A stretch of 13,398 nucleotides of DNA from Parvibaculum sp. (GTDB lineage Bacteria > Pseudomonadota > Alphaproteobacteria > Parvibaculales > Parvibaculaceae): the NCBI GenBank assembly GCA_014359855.1, contig JACIYQ010000276.1:1-13398 (forward strand). Direction: 5' to 3'. The notes under the pieces were generated by a model. That model was not told where the DNA came from, searched no databases, and saw nothing but the letters and a program-made list of their open reading frames with translations. The position numbers and the translations under genes were made by a program. Numbering within the stretch: position 1 is the stretch's first letter; each line of letters starts with the position of its first letter. Of the stretch, positions 7,973 to 13,398 are shown piece after piece.

Positions 7973-10297
7973 ATGAACGGCGAAGGCAAGGTTCTGGACC
8001 CCGTCTGCGGCATGGAAGTCGTGCCGGGCAAGACGCCCCATACCCATGAACATGAAGGGCAGACCTTCCATTTCTGCTCGGCCTCCTGCGCGGGCAAATT
8101 CGCCGCCGATCCGCAGAAATATCTCGCCCCCGCGAAGCCCTCCGGCCCCGTTGCGCCCGAAAATGCAAAAACGGGCACCAGATACACCTGCCCCATGCAC
8201 CCGGAAATCGTCCGCGACGGTCCCGGCTCCTGCCCCATTTGCGGCATGGCGCTGGAGCCCATGACCGTCTCGCGCGAAAAGCCGGAAAGCGACGAACTGC
8301 GCGACATGACGCGCCGCTTCTGGATCGGCTTGTGTCTCGCGCTGCCGCTCTTCGCCCTCGAAATGGGCGGTCATCTCCTCGGCCTTCATCTACCCATTTC
8401 CGCGCGCGTCGCGGGCATCGCGCAGCTTGCGCTCGCAACGCCCGTCGTCCTCTGGGCGGGCTGGCCCTTCTTCGTTCGCGGCTGGGCTTCGCTCCGCACG
8501 ATGAACCTCAACATGTTCACGCTGATCGCCATCGGCACCGGCGCGGCTTACGCCTATTCGCTCGTCGCCGTCGCCGCGCCCGGCCTCTTCCCGGAAGCTT
8601 TCCGGATGGAAGACGGTTCCGTGCCCCTCTATTTCGAGGCCGCCGCCGTCATCACCGTGCTGGTGCTGCTCGGCCAGGTGCTGGAACTGCGCGCCCGCGA
8701 GCGCACCGGCGACGCCCTGCGCGCGCTTCTCGACCTCGCCCCCCGCACCGCCCGCCGCGTCGGCGAGAGCGGCGACGAGGAAGTGCCGCTCGAAGAGGTG
8801 GCGAAGGGCGACCGTCTCCGCGTCCGCCCCGGCGAGCGCGTGCCCGTCGATGGCGACATCCTCGAAGGCCGCAGCGCGGTCGACGAATCCATGGTCACCG
8901 GCGAAAGCCTCCCCGTCGAAAAGGAGCCGGGCGCCCGCGTCATCGGCGGCACGTTGAACGGGCAGGGCAGTTTCGTCATGCGCGCCGAAGGCGTCGGCGA
9001 GGACACGGTGCTCGCCCGCATCGTCGCCCTCGTCGCGGAGGCGGGCCGCTCGCGCGCGCCCATCCAGGGCCTCGCCGACAAGGTCGCGTCATATTTCGTC
9101 CCCGCCGTCATCGCCGTCGCGGTCCTCGCCTTCGCCGCCTGGATGGTCTTCGGCCCCGAGCCTGCCTTCTCTTATGCGCTCGTCGCCGCCGTCTCCGTCC
9201 TCATCATCGCCTGCCCCTGCGCGCTCGGCCTTGCCACGCCCATGTCCATCATGGTGGCGACGGGCCGCGGCGCGGGCCTTGGCGTCCTCATCCGCAGCGC
9301 CGAGGCGCTGGAGCGTTTCGAGAAGGTCGACACGCTGGTCATCGACAAGACGGGCACCATCACCGAAGGAAAGCCCGTGCTGCGCGCCGTCGAGCCGGTG
9401 GAAGGCACCTCGCGCGAAGATCTGTTGACGCTCGCCGCCAGCCTCGAAAACGGCAGCGAACATCCGCTCGCCTCCGCCATCGTCGCCGCCGCGAAACAGG
9501 AGGGCCTGAGCCTTCAGCAGGCGGAGGATTTCGATGCGCCCTCCGGCAAGGGCGTCACGGGCTCCATCGGCGGCCCGGAAAACAAGAAGCAAGTCGCGCT
9601 CGGCAACCGCGCCCTGTTCGAAGAGCTCGGTGTCGATGTCGCGCCGCTCGCCCCCCGCGCCGATGCGCTGCGCGGCGAGGGCGCCACCGTCGTCTTCGTC
9701 GCCGTCGGCGGGAAACTCGCCGGCCTCGTCGCCGTCGCCGACCCCGTGAAGAAAACAAGCGCCGAGGCGCTCCGCCGCCTGCGCGAGGAAGGGCTCCGCA
9801 TCGTCATGCTCACCGGCGACGGCCGCCTCACGGCGGAAGCGGTCGCCCGCGAAATCGGCATCGGCGAGGTCGAGGCCGAAGTGCTGCCGGAGGACAAGAG
9901 CAAGGTCGTGAAGCGTTTGCAGGCCGAAGGCCGCATCGTCGCCATGGCGGGCGACGGCGTGAACGACGCTCCCGCGCTCGCCGCCGCCGATGTCGGCATA
10001 GCCATGGGCTCGGGCACCGATGTCGCGATGGAAAGCGCGGGCGTCACGCTGGTGAAGGGCGACCTCATCGGCATCCTGCGCGCCCGCGAACTCAGCCAGG
10101 CCGCCATGCGCAACATCCGCCAGAACCTCTTCTTCGCCTTCGCCTACAACGCGGCCGGCGTCCCCATAGCGGCGGGCCTCCTCTACCCCGCCTTCGGCCT
10201 CCTCCTCAGCCCCGTCTTCGCCGCCGCCGCGATGTCGCTGTCGTCCGTGTCGGTCATCGCGAATGCGTTGCGGCTGCGGCGGGTGCGGTTGGGGTGA
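7973..10297 (+). CDS. copA: Cu(I)-exporting P1B-1 ATPase with YHS and heavy-metal-binding N-terminal domains
   Basis: This 774-residue inner-membrane pump exports Cu(I) using ATP. The N-terminus has a YHS domain (about 7-51; DPVCGM with C12, and C35/C39) and then a short heavy-metal-binding domain (71-95; CPMHPE and CPICGM). There is no classical HMA domain with a CxxC motif. Core motifs are all present: TGES at 309-312 (actuator), CPC at 414-416 in the transport helix, phosphorylated Asp D458 in DKTGT, HP at 497-498 in the nucleotide domain, and GDGVNDAP from 660. Y725-N726 in the penultimate helix and MSLSS at 754-758 in the last helix are the copper-specific P1B-1 signature, which argues against Zn/Cd or Co transport. 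It is transcribed divergently from tamA and preceded by a CueR-type promoter. No chaperone or regulator gene is linked to it. Confidence 0.96.
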   Translation: MNGEGKVLDPVCGMEVVPGKTPHTHEHEGQTFHFCSASCAGKFAADPQKYLAPAKPSGPVAPENAKTGTRYTCPMHPEIVRDGPGSCPICGMALEPMTVSREKPESDELRDMTRRFWIGLCLALPLFALEMGGHLLGLHLPISARVAGIAQLALATPVVLWAGWPFFVRGWASLRTMNLNMFTLIAIGTGAAYAYSLVAVAAPGLFPEAFRMEDGSVPLYFEAAAVITVLVLLGQVLELRARERTGDALRALLDLAPRTARRVGESGDEEVPLEEVAKGDRLRVRPGERVPVDGDILEGRSAVDESMVTGESLPVEKEPGARVIGGTLNGQGSFVMRAEGVGEDTVLARIVALVAEAGRSRAPIQGLADKVASYFVPAVIAVAVLAFAAWMVFGPEPAFSYALVAAVSVLIIACPCALGLATPMSIMVATGRGAGLGVLIRSAEALERFEKVDTLVIDKTGTITEGKPVLRAVEPVEGTSREDLLTLAASLENGSEHPLASAIVAAAKQEGLSLQQAEDFDAPSGKGVTGSIGGPENKKQVALGNRALFEELGVDVAPLAPRADALRGEGATVVFVAVGGKLAGLVAVADPVKKTSAEALRRLREEGLRIVMLTGDGRLTAEAVAREIGIGEVEAEVLPEDKSKVVKRLQAEGRIVAMAGDGVNDAPALAAADVGIAMGSGTDVAMESAGVTLVKGDLIGILRARELSQAAMRNIRQNLFFAFAYNAAGVPIAAGLLYPAFGLLLSPVFAAAAMSLSSVSVIANALRLRRVRLG

Positions 10298-10313
10298 GAA
10301 TTTGGGCTTTAAC

Positions 10314-10336
10314 GCGGACGCTAAGGCAGCTTCCGC
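10314..10336. terminator. Possible weak bidirectional terminator between copA and the orphan gene
   Basis: GCGGACGC (10314-10321) and GCTTCCGC (10329-10336) pair at seven of eight positions around a seven-base loop. The hairpin sits between two convergent genes, where a terminator is expected. It lacks a following T-run, so factor-independent termination would be weak. Confidence 0.25.
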
Positions 10337-10347
10337 CATAGAGACAT

Positions 10348-11229
10348 TCAGCCTTCAGCGTCGGGTATCACTGTGTTGTCTGAACGAATGGCGCCAGCTT
10401 CAATGAGAGCAAGCCTGTAAGTGGCAATGAATTGACTCGCTATACCCCACTCGTTGCTCGGAGGTTTGCTGCCAAGGCAGAGAGCGAGAACCCAAAGGAT
10501 ATCGTGATAGGTTTGACGAAATTGCTGCAAGAGCGATTCGAGACTATCTCCAAGTCGCGCCGATCCACCATCGGAGGCATATAGCAGAAGATTGCGGAAG
10601 TCGGCCCTCGCGGTCAGGAACTGCCTCAGCGTGCTTCCGTGCTGATCGACTATTGTTTGCGAGAGGTCAGCCAGCAGCGTCTTCGCAACATCTTCAGCGT
10701 TGCTATCATCACCGTGCGATATATTTACGGCGAAGGGATTGTTTCGAATAAGCTCCTTTCCACTCTTATCGCGAATTGCAAGTTTGACTTCTTTGCCATC
10801 GAGGATCGGCCTCGCTGTCCATGTCACAACTCCTTCCAGTCCTTCCGGTGCAAAACCATGTTCAATCATGTCTGACAGGACAAAACGAAATTGTAGAAGT
10901 ACTGGATAGAAGCTCAGCTTTACTAGGTGGTTTTTGAATTTGCGGACGAAATCGCGATGCTCGGGAAAACTATCAGAGTTTAGTTTGAGCCATTCAAAGA
11001 CTGCGACGACAAGTTCCTCTTCAGCCGCGATTAAACGAACTGCTCCCATTTCCTCGTCAATTTTTACGAGCTTTGAAGCAAGTGTGTAGTGCCTCAGGGC
11101 ATTCGCGACTCGAGTCGCCACTTTCTTAGGTGCGCGCTCAAAAATGAACTGTGCAATGTCGTCGCCAATGATTTCAGAGAAGGGGGATATGTCCATATTC
11201 TCGGTTTGATCGTGAACTATCTCTTGCAT
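10348..11229 (-). CDS. Unrecognised hypothetical protein in an AT-rich island
   Basis: This is a protein of about 293 residues that I cannot assign to a family. It has no signal peptide or clear membrane segment, so it is probably cytoplasmic. It looks mostly helical, with a charged N-terminal part (ERAPKKVATRVANALRHY), an EEELVVAVFEWLKL helix, and a C-terminal half containing QQFRQTYHDILWVLALCLG. I see no nuclease, ATPase or HTH motif. ATG at 11229 is chosen, with a weak CGGA upstream. A TTG at 11247 would add six residues but has no ribosome binding site. Base composition is visibly AT-richer than copA or the TetR gene on either side, and its codons are less GC-biased (for example many TTA/ATT/AAT-type codons). 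This points to recent horizontal acquisition. It stands alone, convergent to copA and divergent from the TetR gene. Confidence 0.7.
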   Translation of the reverse strand: MQEIVHDQTENMDISPFSEIIGDDIAQFIFERAPKKVATRVANALRHYTLASKLVKIDEEMGAVRLIAAEEELVVAVFEWLKLNSDSFPEHRDFVRKFKNHLVKLSFYPVLLQFRFVLSDMIEHGFAPEGLEGVVTWTARPILDGKEVKLAIRDKSGKELIRNNPFAVNISHGDDSNAEDVAKTLLADLSQTIVDQHGSTLRQFLTARADFRNLLLYASDGGSARLGDSLESLLQQFRQTYHDILWVLALCLGSKPPSNEWGIASQFIATYRLALIEAGAIRSDNTVIPDAEG

Positions 11230-11382
11230 GAATTTAATTCCGAACAATTAGGTAGAGTGCGAGTGCTCAAATTTGGAACACGGTGTGTGGTGCGAAAACT
11301 GCTGCCGATGCACACACTGAATGTCGAATTGAGTGCCAACGACGAGCTCTGAAGTTCTTCAAACATATCTTCTTGCCTCCCA

Positions 11383-11397
11383 TAATGCCCTTCATTA
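11383..11397. promoter_or_regulatory. Candidate operator palindrome upstream of the TetR gene
   Basis: TAATG (11383-11387) and CATTA (11393-11397) form a 15-bp dyad with a five-base centre, ending 10 bases before the regulator's ATG. TetR-family proteins often bind such dyads and repress themselves. The arms are short, so chance is possible. Confidence 0.35.
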
Positions 11398-11407
11398 CGC
11401 TAGCGGT

Positions 11408-12097
11408 ATGAGCGAGCTTGAGACACCCGAAAAAACCACCGGCAAGCGCGGCGACACGCGTCTGCGCCTGATGCAGGCGGCCGAGCGGCTGTTCGGCGAG
11501 CGCGGGCTTCATGCCGTCACGCTGAAGGAGATCAACGCCGCCGCCGGCCAGCGCAACGAGTCCGCGCTGCATTATCACTTCGGGTCCAAGACCGGCCTTG
11601 TCGACGCGATCCTGAACGCCCGTGTCGGCGCCGTGGACCGCGTGCGCGCTGCCCGCGTCGAGGCGCTGATCGCGAGCGGCAACGCGCAGGATATCAAGGC
11701 GGTCATCCGCGTGACCTTCGGCCCGCTCACCGAACTCCTCGACACGGAGGAGGGCGTGCGCTTCGTCCGCTTCGCCGCCCAGGTGCTCAACGATCCCGAT
11801 TTCGATCTGCCGACGGTGGCGCTGAAAAGCGGCTTCAAGGGCATCTCCCGCGCCAATGCGCTCATCGTCGCGGCGCTGGGCGATCTCGTGCCCGAGGTCG
11901 CCGTGCAGCGCCAGCGCCTCATGGTCGAGATGGTGCTGACCTCGCTCGCGCTCTGGACGCGCCGTCCCGACGCGGTGACGAACGAGCCCGCGCGCCGCTT
12001 CTTCGTCGAAAGCCTGTTCGACGCGGTCGCGGGCGCGCTGACAGCGCCCGTCTCGCCCGAAACCCTCGCCGCGCTCAAGACGGCATCGAAGGGCTGA
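11408..12097 (+). CDS. TetR/AcrR-family transcriptional regulator
   Basis: The protein has 229 residues. The N-terminal TetR DNA-binding domain spans about 17-68: a first helix RLRLMQAAERLFGERG, then the helix-turn-helix TLKEINAAAGQRNESALHYHF (38-58), ending in the usual GSKTGLVDAIL. The C-terminal ligand-binding part (about 75-229) is helical and I cannot assign its ligand. The ATG at 11408 is chosen because it begins just before the domain. An in-frame GTG at 11333 would add 25 residues encoded by AT-rich DNA that look unrelated to the family. No strong Shine-Dalgarno is seen. The gene itself has the GC-rich codon use of the host, unlike the neighbour at 10348-11229. The target is unknown: downstream is only IS debris and upstream is the divergent orphan gene, so autoregulation or control of that orphan are the local options. 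Confidence 0.9.
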   Translation: MSELETPEKTTGKRGDTRLRLMQAAERLFGERGLHAVTLKEINAAAGQRNESALHYHFGSKTGLVDAILNARVGAVDRVRAARVEALIASGNAQDIKAVIRVTFGPLTELLDTEEGVRFVRFAAQVLNDPDFDLPTVALKSGFKGISRANALIVAALGDLVPEVAVQRQRLMVEMVLTSLALWTRRPDAVTNEPARRFFVESLFDAVAGALTAPVSPETLAALKTASKG

Positions 12098-12116
12098 GCT
12101 CCACCACTATTTTGTC

Positions 12117-12620
12117 ATTACCTATATCTGGACGGCCGAAGGCTGGCTCTATGTAGCGGCCGTGATCGACCTCTTCTCGCGCCGGGTGGTGGGTTGGTCG
12201 ATGAGTTCATCGATGACGGCCCAGCTCGTCGCCGATGCGCTGGTGACGGCGATCTGGCGGCGCGGTAAGCCCGATGCTCTGCTGCATCACTCCGATCGCG
12301 GCAGCCAGTATACGAGCGAGCCGTTCCAGCGCCTGATGGCCGATCATGGCGTTGCCTGCTTGATGAGCCGGTCAGGTAACTGTTGGGAGCGAGCCATTGA
12401 AGGCGCCATTGGTCTGAGCCCAATGACGAGCGCGGCGATGGAGAGCTTCTTCTCCTCGCTCAAGATCGAGCGGGTGGCCCGCAAGGTCTACCGCAGAGAG
12501 ACCGGGGCCAAGGCCGATGTGTTCGACTACATCGAGCGCTTCTACAATCCCCGGCGCCGACACTCGACGCTCGGGTATCTGAGCCCTATGGAGTTCGAAA
12601 AGAAGAGGCTGTTAGCTTAA
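12117..12620 (+). pseudogene. IS3-family transposase OrfB, C-terminal fragment with insertion in the catalytic domain
   Basis: The frame encodes the C-terminal part of an IS3-family DDE transposase: ITYIWTAEGWLY, HHSDRGSQYTSEPF, AAMESFFSSLK, then FYNPRRRHSTLGYLSPMEF. The first catalytic Asp, which precedes ITYI in intact relatives, is gone (Val here), and everything upstream, including OrfA, is missing. The second Asp (HHSD, codon at 12294) and the Glu (AAMES) remain. They are 49 residues apart instead of the canonical 36 (D-35-E), so about 13 extra residues sit between W (12384) and AAMES. The original segment probably resembled SGNCWDNAAMES. The fragment cannot be an active transposase. It begins about 20 bases after the TetR stop and ends just before a recognisable IS right end. 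Confidence 0.88.
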
Positions 12621-12650
12621 CTCGACGTCCATGAAACCGGCAGCAGCCCA
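12117..12650 (+). mobile_element. Right-hand remnant of an IS3-family element (first copy)
   Basis: The remnant consists of the truncated transposase gene plus a short non-coding tail of 30 bases that ends in CA at 12650. Read inward from 12650 on the minus strand, the end starts TGGGCTGCTGCCGGTTTCAT, as expected for the TG...CA ends of IS3-family elements. The left half is deleted, so no target duplication can be checked. The right end abuts the interior of a second IS fragment. Confidence 0.7.
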
Positions 12651-13081
12651 TAACGCGGGAAGCCCGGCATGATCGTCTCCGGCAATAGCACTGGGTTCAC
12701 CTCGCATGCGATCTTCGCCTGGTCGAAGGACCATGCCGTCGACTGGCACTACATCGCACCCGGCAAGCCGATGCAAAACGGCTTCGTGGAGAGCTTCAAC
12801 GGGCGGATGCGCGATGAACTGCTGAACGAGGCGCTGTTCTTCGGCCTCGATCACGCCCGTCAGGCCATCGCCGAATGGGCGGAGGACTACAATACAGGCC
12901 GTCCGCACCCGGCATTCGACTATCGGACACCCGCAGACTTCGCAGCCAAACTCATCGCAACAGGCCATCACGCTGCACGCTGTGATGGCTCCGCGTGCCG
13001 GCCTGTTGCTCAGCCCGCCCGGGAGAGCATAGTCATGCCGCGACTCTAATCCCCGGTGGGGGAAACTTCAGTGGCAGGTCA
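12651..13081 (+). mobile_element. Right-hand remnant of a second, different IS3-family element
   Basis: This contains the C-terminal half of a different IS3-family OrfB (IS407/IS51-like in my recollection) and a right end. The end, read inward from 13081 on the minus strand, starts TGACCTGCCACTGAAGTTTC, and it finishes in CA on the plus strand. The left part is missing, and at 12650/12651 it joins directly to the right end of the first element. This suggests that the first element inserted into this one before a deletion removed the left side of both. Confidence 0.7.
12654..13049 (+). pseudogene. IS3-family transposase OrfB, C-terminal fragment with mutated catalytic Asp
   Basis: The reading frame (open from 12654, first ATG 12669) gives the RNase-H-fold C-terminus of an IS3-family transposase, with WHYIAPGKPMQNGFVESFNG, RMRDELLNE and EDYNTGRPHPAFDYRTP. 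The segment MIVSGNSTGFTS corresponds to the conserved MIVSDNGTEFTS of the family. The catalytic Asp is therefore Gly (codon GGC at 12681) and the nearby Gly and Glu are also changed. Each is a single transition from the expected codon. The Gly is 36 residues before the retained catalytic Glu (FVES), exactly the D-35-E spacing, which confirms the alignment. The first Asp and OrfA are missing. It is inactive. Confidence 0.88.
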
Positions 13082-13132
13082 GCTCTTTGGTGGGATGACG
13101 GTCCGTAGTCGAACGAATTCCTTCAACTATGT

Positions 13133-13161
13133 GGATTGGAAGCATGTGCGGATTGGAAGCA
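13133..13161. repeat. 12-bp direct repeat, 17-bp period
   Basis: GGATTGGAAGCA occurs exactly at 13133-13144 and again at 13150-13161, within a near-tandem duplication of a 15-17 base unit (13129-13143 and 13144-13160). The copies are about 115-145 bases upstream of the next start codon. They could be paired regulator boxes or simple slippage. Confidence 0.5.
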
Positions 13162-13261
13162 CTCTATATGTTGGCGTCGTTATGTCGCGCTTGAAGGGCG
13201 TAGTTGAATTTCTTTCCAAGGGTATAGTTCGTGCAGGTCTTGCTGGACGAATTCAACACTC

Positions 13262-13269
13262 AAGGAGGA
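13262..13269 (+). promoter_or_regulatory. Strong ribosome binding site of the last gene
   Basis: AAGGAGGA lies six bases before the ATG at 13276. It is a near-perfect Shine-Dalgarno sequence and the main reason for calling a gene in the final 123 bases. Confidence 0.75.
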
Positions 13270-13275
13270 AACGAG

Positions 13276-13398
13276 ATGTCGATCATTCTGGACCGCGATC
13301 ATTTCAAGGGCTGGAGCGTCGAGGATTTCATCAGGAATCTTCAGGCTTACCGGAACCAGTTCCAATACGGGCATCATCCGATCGTCGACGCGATCACG
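13276..13398 (+). CDS. Unrecognised protein, N-terminal 41 residues only
   Basis: The open frame runs from ATG at 13276 to the window edge (41 codons, no stop). It is preceded by a strong AAGGAGGA. The N-terminus begins MSIILDRDHF, followed by KGWSVEDFIRNLQAYRNQF, and is hydrophilic with no signal peptide. The composition returns to host-like GC-rich codons, so this is probably resident DNA beyond the IS remnants. I do not recognise the family from so short a piece. Confidence 0.65.
   Translation, partial: MSIILDRDHFKGWSVEDFIRNLQAYRNQFQYGHHPIVDAIT

Larger units (their letters stand above)
13082..13275. other. Intergenic region with short repeats upstream of the last gene
   Basis: No gene is seen in these 194 bases. 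They hold a 12-bp direct repeat (13133-13144 and 13150-13161). TTCAAC-type words occur at 13122-13128 and 13252-13257, and the same word is inverted at 13202-13208. ACGAATTC occurs at 13113-13120 and 13247-13254. TATAGT at 13223-13228 could be a -10 element, but the nearest TTGAAT is only 13 bp upstream, so no promoter is called. Confidence 0.4.

Noticed and set aside
8239..10341. Long open frames overlapping copA on both strands (for example about 8239-10341 plus and 9089-10339 minus)
   Set aside because: The translations are low-complexity Arg-rich or Gly/Asp-rich shadows. The copA frame contains every P-type ATPase motif in order.
11333..11407. GTG start at 11333 for the TetR protein
   Set aside because: It would add 25 residues from AT-rich, non-homologous-looking sequence. 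The ATG at 11408 starts just before the conserved domain.
10298..11407. Attachment-site-like direct repeats flanking the AT-rich island
   Set aside because: Only very short words such as CGCTA recur near the two edges. This is no better than chance and no integrase is present.
13168..13194. Eight-codon reading frame ATG...TGA upstream of the last gene as a leader peptide
   Set aside because: It has no ribosome binding site and no attenuator-like hairpin pair was seen.
1..13398. tRNA, rRNA, CRISPR array or riboswitch
   Set aside because: No regularly spaced repeats, tRNA-like cloverleaf arms or rRNA-like conserved stretches were recognised on reading both strands. No covariance search could be run.

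Overview
The window looks like chromosomal DNA from a high-GC alphaproteobacterium. The codon bias is strongly GC-rich. A tamA-tamB outer-membrane assembly operon sits back to back with a copper P1B ATPase, and there is an adrenodoxin-type [2Fe-2S] ferredoxin. The genus cannot be fixed from the sequence alone; a Parvibaculum-like or related organism is only an impression. The right third is accessory DNA, with a visibly AT-richer orphan gene and remnants of two IS3-family insertion sequences.

Layout. (1) 1-1058, minus strand: a ferredoxin gene followed 60 bases later by a ferritin-like carboxylate-bridged diiron protein that runs off the left edge. Together they look like an electron donor and an oxygenase- or oxidase-type partner. 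(2) 1059-1424: a non-coding divergent spacer with a clear inverted repeat. (3) 1425-1769, plus: a small secreted, charged hypothetical protein. (4) 1782-7825, minus: tamA (TTG start) and tamB, overlapping by one base, an outer-membrane beta-barrel and its long periplasm-spanning partner. (5) 7826-7972: a divergent promoter region holding a textbook MerR/CueR-type copper promoter, with a 19-bp spacer filled by a 17-bp palindrome, that drives (6) copA, 7973-10297, plus. CopA has YHS and heavy-metal-binding N-terminal domains in place of the usual HMA domain. (7) 10348-11229, minus: an unrecognised AT-rich gene. (8) 11408-12097, plus: a TetR-family regulator with a small palindrome just upstream. 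(9) 12117-13081: two decayed IS3-family transposase fragments joined end to middle, each with visible catalytic-site damage. (10) 13082-13275: a spacer with short direct and inverted repeats, then (11) from 13276 the start of an unrecognised gene with a strong ribosome binding site.

Functional picture. TamA and TamB should cooperate in envelope biogenesis. CopA should export Cu(I) under control of a CueR-like activator that is not encoded in this window. The ferredoxin and diiron protein probably form part of a redox or oxygenase system that continues to the left. The segment from 10298 to 13081 looks like a small insertion hot spot. No complete undescribed multi-gene system is visible. The best leads are the diiron/ferredoxin pair and the AT-rich orphan gene.
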